The translations under genes were made by a program, and so were the position numbers. A stretch of DNA of 64,000 nucleotides, from positions 344,001-408,000 of the forward strand of contig NC_021171.1 in the NCBI RefSeq assembly GCF_000242895.2, given 5' to 3'. Under the pieces are notes generated by a model. That model saw nothing but the letters and a program-made list of their open reading frames with translations. It had not been told where the DNA came from and did no database searches. Below are positions 38,409 through 46,442 of the stretch, in pieces (within the stretch, counting starts at the first letter, position 1; every line of letters starts with the position of its first letter). This stretch comes from Bacillus sp. 1NLA3E (GTDB lineage: Bacteria; Bacillota; Bacilli; Bacillales; Cytobacillaceae).

Positions 38409-38639
38409 ATGTACCTTACCGTAAAAGAAACAGCAGAATATTTAAATATAGCAGAAGCTCAAGTCGAAAGTCTTATCCAGCAAAGAAAAATTCGCACGCT
38501 CCATGACGGTGAGCAGTATTTAATTTATAAGGAACAATTCAATACTCATCTTAAACAATTAGAAAAGTACAAAACACTCGTGGAAGAGATTTTGAATGAA
38601 CCGATTCCGGAGGATTTAGACATTAAAGACGAGGATTAA
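38409..38639 (+). CDS. Excisionase-type helix-turn-helix protein
   Basis: This 76-residue protein begins MYLTVKETAEYLNIAEAQVESLI, the winged helix-turn-helix of the excisionase/MerR-like HTH_17 group, followed by an acidic helical tail. Such stand-alone proteins are common in Bacillus; the target is unknown. There is no integrase or other phage gene nearby, so it is not evidence of a mobile element. It follows rlmCD by 45 bases. Confidence 0.8.
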   Translation: MYLTVKETAEYLNIAEAQVESLIQQRKIRTLHDGEQYLIYKEQFNTHLKQLEKYKTLVEEILNEPIPEDLDIKDED

Positions 38640-38646
38640 GTAAAAA

Positions 38647-38687
38647 GGAAAGCATACAGTGGGGGAATCGCTGTATGCTTTCCTTTT
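38647..38687 (+). terminator. Terminator after the HTH gene
   Basis: GGAAAGCATACAG (38647-38659) pairs perfectly with CTGTATGCTTTCC (38671-38683), followed by TTTT. Confidence 0.92.
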
Positions 38688-38769
38688 GTTCATATATTAA
38701 CAAAAATCTGCATACACCTTTTATATTATTAGGATTGCCAATATTAAAAGTTAGGTCATTATATTTAGT

Positions 38770-38784
38770 TACTTTATGAAAGTA
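38770..38784 (+). promoter_or_regulatory. Candidate HxlR operator
   Basis: TACTTT-ATG-AAAGTA is a perfect 15-base palindrome about 90 bases before the HxlR-type gene. Regulators of this family often bind TACT/AGTA-type palindromes near their own promoters. Assignment to this regulator is inference. Confidence 0.35.
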
Positions 38785-38875
38785 GGTTATACTTTGGTTA
38801 TTGGCTTATATCTAGTAAGTAAATAATATAATTAAATTTATAATTAGATATAATATAGCGTAGGAGTGATGGATC

Positions 38876-39205
38876 ATGAACAAATCTCTAATTTGCCCCC
38901 GATTCGAAAAAGCTATAAATATCATGAGTCAACGATGGACAGGACTTATTATTTACCAACTACTTTCAGGTCCTCAACGTTTTTGTTCAATCGAAACTTC
39001 GATTGGAATAAGTGGAAGGCTTCTGTCAGAGCGGTTGAAGAGTTTGGAGAATGAAGGAATTGTGAAACGGGAAGTTTTTTCCGAAACACCAGTCCGAATA
39101 GAATACTCCTTAACTGAAAAAGGCCGGTCATTAGAACCTTTCATGAAAGCATTAGAAAAATGGTCGCAAGCATGGTTAGAACCTGAATCCCTACCTGAAA
39201 AATAG
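38876..39205 (+). CDS. HxlR family transcriptional regulator
   Basis: The 109-residue protein is a winged helix of the HxlR family: CPRFEKAINIMSQRWTGLIIYQLLSGPQRFCSIETSIG, LLSERLKSLENEGIV and RIEYSLTEKGRSL. Cys7 is at the position used for thiol-based sensing of quinones and oxidants in YodB/HypR relatives. GGAGTG lies before the ATG. The DoxX-type gene 220 bases downstream is a plausible target, though a terminator and a repeat separate them. Confidence 0.9.
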   Translation: MNKSLICPRFEKAINIMSQRWTGLIIYQLLSGPQRFCSIETSIGISGRLLSERLKSLENEGIVKREVFSETPVRIEYSLTEKGRSLEPFMKALEKWSQAWLEPESLPEK

Positions 39206-39246
39206 CAGAATCCGATTGTTTAAATACAATCGGATTCTGCTATTTT
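39203..39246 (+). terminator. Terminator overlapping the hxlR stop codon
   Basis: A perfect 17-bp stem pairs 39203-39219 with 39226-39242, and its first three bases are the TAG stop of the gene. A short T-rich stretch follows; A residues before it could let it work in both directions. Confidence 0.88.
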
Positions 39247-39269
39247 AGTGTTGTCTGTTCCTGATTGAG

Positions 39270-39301
39270 TTAAAGCGTTACTGCACCAGGGGTCAGGCAC
39301 C
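39270..39301. repeat. GGTGCCTGACCCC repeat, copy 2 (half element)
   Basis: Only the right half is present: ttaaagcgttactgcacc followed by aggggtcaggcacc. The left arm is missing. Confidence 0.75.
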
Positions 39302-39425
39302 GCTTCGGGTGGTAAAGGACTAAAGTGCCTCGGGTAAATTATCCATAAATAATAGGAATATAGTAACAATATAAGAATATATTAATTATACGTAAGTCAC
39401 TAACCTTAGAAAGGATGATGGCTTT

Positions 39426-39800
39426 ATGGATTGGCCTTGGCTTATTGGTCGTGCACTATTTGGTCTTTATTTTGCTTATTCAGGTTTAAATCACTTTATC
39501 CAGTATCAAGGTATGAAGGAGTATGCGTCTTACAAGGGTATCCCTGTGGCAGGACTGTCAGTAATTATTACCGGGTTGATACTTTTAGGCGGGGGTGTGA
39601 GCATTCTCGCAAATTACTGGATTGAGTGGGGGCTTTACCTATTAACAGCTTTCCTAGTCGTTTCAGCTTTCACGATGCATAATTTCTGGAGTGTTGCTGA
39701 TCAGACTGCAAAAGCGGGCGAGAAGGCTCATTTTTTGAAAAATATTGCATTAGCGGCTGCGGCACTTATGTTACTATCTATTACAAATTGGACTTGGTAG
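39426..39800 (+). CDS. DoxX family membrane protein
   Basis: The 124-residue protein has four hydrophobic helices and the DoxX-type opening ALFGLYFAYSGLNHF, with IEWGLYLLTAFLV and HNFWSV later. DoxX proteins are often linked to thiol, quinone or oxidant stress, which would fit the HxlR regulator upstream, but the substrate is unknown. The ATG follows AAAGGATG. Confidence 0.85.
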   Translation: MDWPWLIGRALFGLYFAYSGLNHFIQYQGMKEYASYKGIPVAGLSVIITGLILLGGGVSILANYWIEWGLYLLTAFLVVSAFTMHNFWSVADQTAKAGEKAHFLKNIALAAAALMLLSITNWTW

Positions 39801-39814
39801 ATAAATAGATTAAA

Positions 39815-39894
39815 AAGGTGCTTGACCCCTTGGTAGTGCGTTAAAGCGTTACTACACCGGGGGTCAGGCACCTTTTTTTTCGTTAACGCGTTTA
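39815..39894. repeat. GGTGCCTGACCCC repeat, copy 3 (complete)
   Basis: GGTGCTTGACCCC (39817-39829) pairs with GGGGGTCAGGCACC (39859-39872), with an inner GTGCGTTAAAGCGTTAC segment, then eight T residues and the trailer cgttaacgcg. It sits right after the DoxX gene and should terminate its transcript. Confidence 0.85.
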
Positions 39895-39987
39895 TGAGGA
39901 AAAGGTGGGGGATTTTATTTTTTAAATTTTCTGTTGATTTTTTGTGAAGCAGGTATTAATATATTTATTATACAAAATTAATCATAT

Positions 39988-40110
39988 GTGTTTAGTTGGA
40001 ATAACAGCGAAATACATTTGAAGATTGCGGACAAGCTCAAAAAACTGAAATTCATAGAATATGACCGATCAGACAAACTGAAGGTGCTTATCTCTAGGGA
40101 AAAGGGATAG
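39988..40110 (+). pseudogene. Possible gene remnant upstream of the TauE-type gene
   Basis: An open frame of 40 codons from GTG 39988 ends SEIHLKIADKLKKLKF, then IEYDRSDKLKVLISREKG. It looks protein-like, perhaps the end of a winged-helix or helical regulator, but it has no ribosome site and no recognisable family, so it may be the tail of a lost gene. The terminator-like hairpin at 40081 overlaps its end. It could also be chance. Confidence 0.3.
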
Positions 40111-40123
40111 GTGCCTTATTTTT
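40081..40123 (+). terminator. Terminator-like hairpin before the TauE-type gene
   Basis: AAGGTGCTTATCTC (40081-40094) can pair along its whole length with GGGATAGGTGCCTT (40104-40117), using several G-T pairs, followed by ATTTTT. It lies 50 bases before the next start codon, so it may be an attenuator for that gene or the end of a former upstream gene. Confidence 0.6.
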
Positions 40124-40172
40124 AAAAATTTTGAGATGTAAGAATAATAAAAATATAATTCGGGGTGTAACA

Positions 40173-41063
40173 ATGAAAAAATTACTTGTATTTGCAATTA
40201 TTGGCCTTTTAGCACAGTTGATTGACGGAGCGTTAGGGATGGCTTACGGATTAACTTCAACTTCTATGCTACTAGCGTTTGGAATTGCACCTGCTGTAGC
40301 ATCTGCTTCCGTACATCTTGCCGAGGTAGTGACAACTGCAGCATCTGGAGTGTCCCATATAAAATTTGGAAATGTAGATAAGGGACTAGTTTATCGGTTA
40401 ATTATTCCTGGTTCGATCGGTGCTTTTGCGGGAGCAACTTTTCTAAGCAATTTACCAGGTGATCTAGTAAAGCCTTACATCTCTATATTTCTATTGATCT
40501 TAGGGGCTTATGTTCTTTTTAGATTTTTATTTATCTATCAGTCTGGGGAAGGAAAGCAAGGAACTAAATTAACAAGGAAACAATCAATTCCGCTTGGTTT
40601 AATAGCTGGTTTTGCCGATGCAACAGGTGGAGGAGGCTGGGGACCGATTGCAACCCCGATTCTGTTATCAAAAAACGGCATGACTGCTAGAAAAGTGGTT
40701 GGTACTGTTGATACTAGTGAATTTGCTATTGCTGTTTCTGCTACACTAGGATTCTTCATTTCGCTTGGATGGCAGGATGTAAATTGGTTTTGGGTTGGGG
40801 CATTAATGATTGGAGGTTTAATTGCCGCTCCTATCGCAGCTTGGTTAGTTCGGATCGTTCATCCGCAATTAATGGGTGTGTTAGTAGGAGGGTTTATCAT
40901 ATTAGTAAATGCAAGAACGCTTTTAAATACATGGGTTGAGGATACCTCAAGTTACCCATATTTATATGCAGTTATTGCTGCGATATGGATTGGTGCCATC
41001 TTCGTTACAATTAAGAAAATCGCACAAATTAGTAGCAATAAACTAGTCGACTTAGAATCATAA
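40173..41063 (+). CDS. TauE/SafE family exporter
   Basis: This 296-residue protein has about eight membrane helices and the two repeated family motifs, IDGALGMAYGLTSTSMLL near the start and FADATGGGGWGPIATPILL in the middle. The family moves sulfite, sulfoacetate or other organosulfur anions across the membrane; the substrate here is not shown. GGGGTG lies before ATG 40173; a longer in-frame start at 40131 lacks a ribosome site. Confidence 0.88.
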   Translation: MKKLLVFAIIGLLAQLIDGALGMAYGLTSTSMLLAFGIAPAVASASVHLAEVVTTAASGVSHIKFGNVDKGLVYRLIIPGSIGAFAGATFLSNLPGDLVKPYISIFLLILGAYVLFRFLFIYQSGEGKQGTKLTRKQSIPLGLIAGFADATGGGGWGPIATPILLSKNGMTARKVVGTVDTSEFAIAVSATLGFFISLGWQDVNWFWVGALMIGGLIAAPIAAWLVRIVHPQLMGVLVGGFIILVNARTLLNTWVEDTSSYPYLYAVIAAIWIGAIFVTIKKIAQISSNKLVDLES

Positions 41064-41070
41064 AATTTTA

Positions 41071-41152
41071 AGTGCCTGACTCCCAAAGCGCAGTAACGCT
41101 TCATCGCACCGGGGGTCAGGCACCATTAATTATAGTAACGTATTAACGCGCC
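41071..41152. repeat. GGTGCCTGACCCC repeat, copy 4
   Basis: AGTGCCTGACTCCC (41071-41084) pairs with GGGGGTCAGGCACC (41111-41124); the inner part has cagtaacgcttcatcgc and the trailer gtaacgtattaacgcg. It lies between convergent genes (TauE-type, plus; MMPL, minus). Confidence 0.8.
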
Positions 41153-41168
41153 GAAGGAAGGCATATTT

Positions 41169-43397
41169 TTATTTTTCGACGCTTTTATGTTGCGCTATAT
41201 TTCGCTTGGAAGGCCAGAAGACCCATTTTCCGAGTAAAACAGTGATGGCTGGTACTAAAAACGGACGGACAATAAAGGTGTCTAATAATACGCCAATCGC
41301 TGTAATGGTTCCAAAGTGAACGAGGACTTGTATAGGCATTGTTGTTAAAACAGTAAATGTTGCTGCTAAAATTAATCCTGCCGATGTGATGACAGATCCA
41401 GATTCTTCCACACCTTGTTTTACCGCTTGAGAAAGTGAAAGTTTCTTGCTCTTTTTCCAAATCGTTGAAACCATAAAGATATTGTAATCCTCCCCTAATG
41501 CCACAATGAACACAAAGGCATAAAGAGGGATGAACCCTTGAATTGCATTGACATCGAATAGATAATGTAAAATTACCCAACCAAGACCGAGTGCGCTAAA
41601 GTACGATAATAGCACGGTTCCGATTAAATATGCCGTTGCAGTTACCGAGCGAAGGTATACGAGCAGCAAAAGACCAATCAGTATGATAATGGTAGGGATG
41701 ATGATAGAGCTGTCATTGTCCGTTACCATTTTGGTGTCATATTGTTCAGCTGTTAATCCGCCGATCCATACCTTTTCAGAAGGCTGTGAAATTCCCTCAT
41801 TTTTCAATGTTCCTTCGACAGCTTTGCGTATATCCGGAATTCGCTCCATCGCTTTATTAGAATATGGATTTGTATTCAATTGGACCTGATAGCTAACAAG
41901 ATTTTTATCTTTTTCTCCTTGTTGAGGTTCGGAGACGGCTTCTATAAATGGAAGATTTTTCAGTGATTCTGCCAGTTTAAGATCTTTTCCATCTGTTTGA
42001 ACAATCACTCTTACTGGAGCCAATTCACCAGGGTTATAATGTTCAGAAATCAAGGCAAAGCCTTCACGGGAAGGCATATCTTTAGGGAAAGAAGACAGAG
42101 TGTCGTACGTATATACAATTTTTGATGAAAAGAAGGCAAAAACGCTTAAGAAGGCAATTGTCATAATCATAACCTGCCAAGGGCGCTTGATAATGAGTCC
42201 ACCAAGTTTTAAACCAAAACCTTCTTTGGAATTCTCAGTTGGCAAAGCTTTTCCCTTTTTTAATGCTCGTTCCTTTTTCATTTCTTCAGTCCTTGGGATA
42301 AACGGATAGAAAGAAGCTCTTCCTAGAATGCTTAATAGAGCTGGAACCAGGGTCAGACTGGCGACCATCATAATTAATATGGATAAGCTAAATGGGACTG
42401 CAAAACGATGGACGGCTCCATATTTGGCTAACAATAATACGAAAAGCGAGAAAACAACGGTTAATCCACTCATGGCAATCGCCCCAAATGAACCTCCTAA
42501 AGCAAGTTTTATCGCAACGAATTTATCTTTTTCTTTTTCAAGAAAGCTACGATAGCGAGCAATTAAAAAGAGACAATAGTCCGTTCCGGCTCCAAATAAT
42601 AGTACTGTCATGATTGATAATGCTTGGGAGTCAAACTCCGCCAAACCGCTTTCTCCAATTGCACCAAGGAGTGGGCTAGTAACACCGTAGGCGATTCCCA
42701 CTCCTGCCAAAGGAATTATGGCTAAGATTGGGGATCGATAAATTACGAGCAGTAAAATAAGGACAATCGCAACTGTTCCAAATAATAAAGAAAGGTCCCC
42801 TTGACTAAATAGATGTTTTGAATCCACAGCGATTCCAGCAGGACCAGTAATCCTAACAGAAAGGTTAGTTTTGTTGTTTATTTTTGTTTTTAAGGGATTA
42901 TTTGAAAATATATCCTTAATCTTATCTTGTATTTGATCTAATCCAACCCCGATTTCATCAGATCCGGCATTTTCTTTAAACGTGACGGGTAAGATAAATG
43001 TGGTTCCGTCTTTTGAGACCTGACTCTTTAGGACGGGTAATGGTATCTTGTGGAAAGGAGCTACACTTTCCTGGTGCTTAACAGGGTTTTCAAACATTTC
43101 CTTTGATAACGTTTGTATGTCCGTTAAATCTCCATCGGTTAATCCTGTGGCTCTATGCCAAGTTAACAATGCAGGCGTTCCCGTTCCTGAGGAAAATTCT
43201 TTGTCGGTTAGCTGCTGAGCTTGCTGAGACGGTGTTGTGCTTTCTAGGTTTTCTGCCCGATCATTTTTTTGTGTACTTGCTTGGGGAAGGGAGAAATTCA
43301 ATGCTATTGCAATAATGACCCAGACAAGTAATGTGACCCAGCGCCCCTTTCTGCCACTTACCATCTCTCCGAATTTTTCAAACAAAGGTGTTTTCAT
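41169..43397 (-). CDS. MMPL family transporter
   Basis: The 742-residue protein has the RND/MMPL layout: one helix at about 20-36, a large extracellular loop, a block of five helices from about 200, a second loop, and five more helices near the end. GADTDY-like GAGTDYCLFLIARYRSFLEKEKD is the proton-relay region in the first block, and ALGEDYNIFMVSTIWKKS its partner. The family exports lipids, siderophores or drugs. A TetR gene lies upstream and a matching operator lies 26 bases before the ATG. Confidence 0.88.
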   Translation of the reverse strand: MKTPLFEKFGEMVSGRKGRWVTLLVWVIIAIALNFSLPQASTQKNDRAENLESTTPSQQAQQLTDKEFSSGTGTPALLTWHRATGLTDGDLTDIQTLSKEMFENPVKHQESVAPFHKIPLPVLKSQVSKDGTTFILPVTFKENAGSDEIGVGLDQIQDKIKDIFSNNPLKTKINNKTNLSVRITGPAGIAVDSKHLFSQGDLSLLFGTVAIVLILLLVIYRSPILAIIPLAGVGIAYGVTSPLLGAIGESGLAEFDSQALSIMTVLLFGAGTDYCLFLIARYRSFLEKEKDKFVAIKLALGGSFGAIAMSGLTVVFSLFVLLLAKYGAVHRFAVPFSLSILIMMVASLTLVPALLSILGRASFYPFIPRTEEMKKERALKKGKALPTENSKEGFGLKLGGLIIKRPWQVMIMTIAFLSVFAFFSSKIVYTYDTLSSFPKDMPSREGFALISEHYNPGELAPVRVIVQTDGKDLKLAESLKNLPFIEAVSEPQQGEKDKNLVSYQVQLNTNPYSNKAMERIPDIRKAVEGTLKNEGISQPSEKVWIGGLTAEQYDTKMVTDNDSSIIIPTIIILIGLLLLVYLRSVTATAYLIGTVLLSYFSALGLGWVILHYLFDVNAIQGFIPLYAFVFIVALGEDYNIFMVSTIWKKSKKLSLSQAVKQGVEESGSVITSAGLILAATFTVLTTMPIQVLVHFGTITAIGVLLDTFIVRPFLVPAITVLLGKWVFWPSKRNIAQHKSVEK

Positions 43398-43422
43398 TCA
43401 ACTTCAGCTCCAATACGATTGT

Positions 43423-43438
43423 CTTATCAAGTGATAAG
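43423..43438 (-). promoter_or_regulatory. TetR operator before the MMPL gene
   Basis: CTTATC-AAGT-GATAAG is a palindrome in the 80-base gap between tetR and the MMPL gene. The same CTTATC-N4-GATAAG lies in front of tetR itself. Confidence 0.75.
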
Positions 43439-43477
43439 CAAGGTGTAAAAAGAAAATCTATCGCTTAATGCATAGAT

Positions 43478-44122
43478 TTATGCTCCAATTCCATTGAGAA
43501 GGATGGAAACCATGAATTTCGCCTTTTTTACAACTATCTGACGTTGGTCAGATATTGATTGAGTCCTAAAATAGGAAGGGGGCAAAGTTGTTTTAATTAG
43601 ATTTAGGATTAGATAGGCTAAATCAGTTGTTGTTGTATCAAGTTCACACATATTCTTGATTTGCCCGCTAGTAACTCCGTCTTCAATCATTTTTTCAACC
43701 GGAAGCAAAAAGCTTTTTTGCCATAATTGGTGTAGCAGTTGCTGTTGTTCTTGATTAAATTCATGGGAAATATCATGAAACATTTGCGTAATATCCTCTT
43801 GGAAATTTCCCATCATATAGCACGAAAGTTGGGTAAGCCTTTCCTCAAGGTTAAAGGTCGTCCTGCTTATTTGCGTAAGTGCCTCTTCTGTTTGAAAAAG
43901 AGACTGATGAATCACTTCAAGGTAAAGGGATTGTTTATTTTTAAAATGGTGGTATAAAGCAGGTTGCGTAATCCCGCAAGCATCTGCAATCTGTCTAGTA
44001 GAAATCCCTCGGTAGCCAAATTCCATAAACAGTTTCCGTGAAGTCCTGACAATTGTCGCATAGGTATCAATAGAATCCGTAACAGTTTTTTTTCCATCCC
44101 GTATTGATGTGCTAGGATTCAT
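43478..44122 (-). CDS. TetR family transcriptional regulator
   Basis: The 214-residue protein has an N-terminal helix-turn-helix: RKLFMEFGYRGISTRQIADACGITQPALYHHFKNKQSLY. The rest is a helical ligand domain. It starts at ATG 44122 behind GGAGGG; the longer frame to 44203 has no ribosome site. The next gene is an MMPL exporter, and identical palindromes precede both genes, so autorepression and control of the exporter are likely. The inducer is unknown. Confidence 0.9.
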   Translation of the reverse strand: MNPSTSIRDGKKTVTDSIDTYATIVRTSRKLFMEFGYRGISTRQIADACGITQPALYHHFKNKQSLYLEVIHQSLFQTEEALTQISRTTFNLEERLTQLSCYMMGNFQEDITQMFHDISHEFNQEQQQLLHQLWQKSFLLPVEKMIEDGVTSGQIKNMCELDTTTTDLAYLILNLIKTTLPPSYFRTQSISDQRQIVVKKAKFMVSILLNGIGA

Positions 44123-44150
44123 TTTGGACCCTCCATTTCTAAAAGAGTTC

Positions 44151-44166
44151 CTTATCAATCGATAAG
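44151..44166 (-). promoter_or_regulatory. TetR operator before tetR
   Basis: CTTATC-AATC-GATAAG lies 29 bases before the tetR start, almost the same distance as the second copy has from the MMPL gene. Confidence 0.75.
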
Positions 44167-44302
44167 TTATAAAATTATATGTTAAATATAGTAAATGATA
44201 CATGGATTGTAAAGGGGAAAAGAGGAAGGATTTGTGAATATGTGTACCACATCACCACTTTGGAGTCATCCCCCCCCCAGCACGGTGACGCGGTAAATAA
44301 AA

Positions 44303-44362
44303 AGAGGGTGCCTGACCCCCGGCACTTTAAAGTGTTAATGTGCTAGGGACGGTCACCCTCTT
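44303..44362. repeat. GGTGCCTGACCCC repeat, copy 5
   Basis: AGAGGGTGCCTGACCCC pairs imperfectly with gggacggtcaccctct; the inner part is ggcactttaaagtgttaatgtgc. On the minus strand it is followed by CTCTTTTTATTT, so it should terminate the hemolysin III gene, whose stop is seven bases away. Confidence 0.8.
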
Positions 44363-44369
44363 CTATTAG

Positions 44370-45017
44370 TTAAATTACATAAAGGAATACGGATAAAAAA
44401 TGTGCCATAGTTCCGAGCATGATGAAAATATGGAAGATTTCATGGAATCCCATAAATTTCGATTGTAGGAATTTCGGCTTAGTAGCATAAATCACTCCAC
44501 CTATAGTGTACAGTACACCACCAAGGGCTAAGAGGAAAACGCCCATCGAATCAATGCTTCCTGCAAGCGGTGAGATGACAAATACAATCATCCAACCCAT
44601 AATGATATATAGTGCTGTGGAAAGCCACCTTGGACAATGAAACCAAACCATTTTAAAAATAATCCCGAAAACTGCAGTAGCAGCTATGATTGAAAATAAA
44701 ACCCATCCTGTTACACCCTTTAAACTGATTAAGCAAAAGGGTGTGTACGTTCCGGCAATTAATATAAAAATCATCGAGTGATCTAAACGTCTAAGGAATG
44801 CAATCACCTTATCCTTGGCAATCACCATGTGGTATGTGGCAGAAGCTGAATAAAGCAGAATCATGCTCATTCCAAAAATGGTTACAGCTGCTATGGCAAG
44901 CGGTGAACCTGTCGTTAGTGATGCTTTTATAACCATTGCAAGTAATCCAATAAATGATAAGATGGCACCAGCAAAATGGGTAAGACCATTTATTGGTTCC
45001 CGAATATAAGTATTCAT
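44370..45017 (-). CDS. trhA: Hemolysin III/TrhA family membrane protein
   Basis: The 215-residue protein has seven hydrophobic helices and the PAQR-type zinc-site pattern: EPINGLTHFAGAILS at the start, SATYHMV with RLDHSMIFILIAGTYTPFCL in the middle, and MGFHEIFHIFIMLGTMAHF at the end. Bacterial members are linked to membrane homeostasis; the hemolysin name is historical. GGGGGAACC precedes the ATG. It is divergent from a DUF1836 regulator gene, with palindromes in the shared promoter region. Confidence 0.88.
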   Translation of the reverse strand: MNTYIREPINGLTHFAGAILSFIGLLAMVIKASLTTGSPLAIAAVTIFGMSMILLYSASATYHMVIAKDKVIAFLRRLDHSMIFILIAGTYTPFCLISLKGVTGWVLFSIIAATAVFGIIFKMVWFHCPRWLSTALYIIMGWMIVFVISPLAGSIDSMGVFLLALGGVLYTIGGVIYATKPKFLQSKFMGFHEIFHIFIMLGTMAHFLSVFLYVI

Positions 45018-45028
45018 TAAGGTTCCCC

Positions 45029-45093
45029 CTATATATCATCATGTAGTTTTTATTACTACTTATAATAATATACTCACTATATGATGTAGTCAA
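45029..45093 (-). promoter_or_regulatory. trhA promoter with overlapping palindromic operators
   Basis: On the minus strand TTGACT (45093-45088) and TATTAT (45070-45065) are 17 bases apart and form a good sigma-A promoter. The palindrome ACTATATGATGTAGT (45076-45090; three mismatches between halves) covers the -35 and spacer. Related half-sites CTATAT and ATGTAG lie at 45029-45046, near the trhA ribosome site. The layout suggests repression, perhaps by the divergent DUF1836 protein. Confidence 0.6.
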
Positions 45094-45156
45094 TGTTTAA
45101 TTAATTTTTAAAATACGCTATAATAAACTTAATAAATAGAAGATAGAGGTACTTTT

Positions 45157-45723
45157 ATGGAAAACCTTAATAATATAGTTGAAATGTTGGGTATTGAAAA
45201 GAATATCGTATTAGAAGACATCCCTAATATTGATTTGTACATGGACCAGGTTATTCAGTTTTTCGAGAGTACTTTCAGTAGTTCGAAACGTAATGAAGAC
45301 GAAAAGATTTTAACAAAAACGATGATTAACAACTATGCTAAAGGAAAATTGTTTTTCCCGATTAAAAATAAAAAATATTCAAAGGAACATATCATTCTTA
45401 TAAGCTTAATATATCAATTAAAAGCGGGCTTATCTATCAATGACATAAAATTATCCTTAGATGGTATCAATGAAAAAGTATCCCTTGAGGATTTTGGATT
45501 GGAGTCATTTTACCGCAGCTATCTTACCTTGTGCAATCAAAATGCAAAGAACTTTAAGGAGGACTTATTCATTCGGGCTGAGGAAGTTAAAGAAGAAGTG
45601 GTGAAATTAGATGATAAAAATCCTGAATATCTTGAACAGGTTTTACTCATCGCTTCACTTGTAAACATAAGCAATATGTATAGACGTGTTGCTGAAAAAC
45701 TGGTAGATGAAATCGCAAAATAA
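45157..45723 (+). CDS. DUF1836 (YkrK-like) putative regulator
   Basis: The 188-residue protein matches DUF1836: an N-terminal helix-turn-helix of MerR-like type with LTKTMINNYAKGKLFFPIKNKKYSKEHIILISLIYQLK, and a helical C-terminal half without a known effector site. The B. subtilis relative YkrK/Rok-linked factor acts on htpX, a membrane-stress gene. Here the gene is divergent from trhA, so a membrane-related regulon is a reasonable inference. GAGGT lies before the ATG. A repeat hairpin ends the transcript. Confidence 0.8.
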   Translation: MENLNNIVEMLGIEKNIVLEDIPNIDLYMDQVIQFFESTFSSSKRNEDEKILTKTMINNYAKGKLFFPIKNKKYSKEHIILISLIYQLKAGLSINDIKLSLDGINEKVSLEDFGLESFYRSYLTLCNQNAKNFKEDLFIRAEEVKEEVVKLDDKNPEYLEQVLLIASLVNISNMYRRVAEKLVDEIAK

Positions 45724-45724
45724 T

Positions 45725-45806
45725 AAAGGTGCCTGGCCACTAGTGCGTTACTACTTTAACGCAGCGGGGGTCAGGCACCTTTATTTGCATTACCGTATTG
45801 ACGTGA
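45725..45806. repeat. GGTGCCTGACCCC repeat, copy 6 (complete)
   Basis: AAAGGTGCCTGGCC (45725-45738) and GGGGGTCAGGCACCTTT (45766-45782) form the outer stem, with gtgcgtta and taacgcagc inside. It begins right after the DUF1836 stop codon and has a T-containing tail plus the trailer cattaccgtattgacg. Confidence 0.82.
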
Positions 45807-45827
45807 TGAAGGGCAGCTAACCAAAAG

Positions 45828-46202
45828 TTAGTTTCCCCATTTCATTGAGAAGGTTAAGGAACAGCAGTTGGTTTGAGAGTGTAATATGAATGTCACTCCA
45901 GATGGGGAATATTGTGTGGTGACAGGTACTTTTAGACCGATTGATTTGATTAGATGATCGACATAACTTTGTTTTCCTTGCTGGGCAGCATTCATAATTT
46001 TTGTTTCAAAAGACGAATTCGCCAACTTATCCAATAAAATGCTTCCTTGCGCCATTAAAAATCGAAAAGAATGAACAGAATTTGAAAATATTTTCTTATC
46101 AACAGTTGGAAATACTCGTTGATAAGGGTAATTTACATAGGTTTCGTAGCTATAGTTGTTAGGAAGGCATGTGGGTGAATAATAATAAGGGTGACCGTGC
46201 AT
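45828..46202 (-). CDS. Hypothetical Bacillaceae protein
   Basis: The 124-residue product opens MHGHPYYYSPTCLPNNYSYE, rich in Tyr, Asn and Pro, and then has a helical part with LLDKLANSSFETKIMNAAQQGKQS and a strand-rich end. Tyr-rich starts of this kind occur in small spore-associated proteins of Bacillus, but I cannot place it in a named family. AAAGGAG stands ten bases before ATG 46202; GTG 46208 is an alternative. It is convergent with the DUF1836 gene. Confidence 0.65.
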   Translation of the reverse strand: MHGHPYYYSPTCLPNNYSYETYVNYPYQRVFPTVDKKIFSNSVHSFRFLMAQGSILLDKLANSSFETKIMNAAQQGKQSYVDHLIKSIGLKVPVTTQYSPSGVTFILHSQTNCCSLTFSMKWGN

Positions 46203-46442
46203 TTTCACAGATCTCCTTTCTTAACAAAAACCGAAGCACTATACAATATGAGTATTGGGATATCTTGGTTCATGGAGAAAATGGCTTCTCTTAAATTTTT
46301 TAGCTATCTGCATCGGAAAAATAGATAGTAATTAATCGCATCTATGGATAAATTGAATTTATATTAGGATGATGTTTCCTTATACTGAAAAAGTATTAAA
46401 AAGTTAGCCTTATAATAGAGAATAATTCAGGGGGAAAACAAC

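Noticed and set aside
38409-38639. Excisionase-like gene as sign of a prophage or integrative element
   Set aside because: No integrase, attachment repeats or phage genes are near; such HTH proteins are common stand-alone genes.
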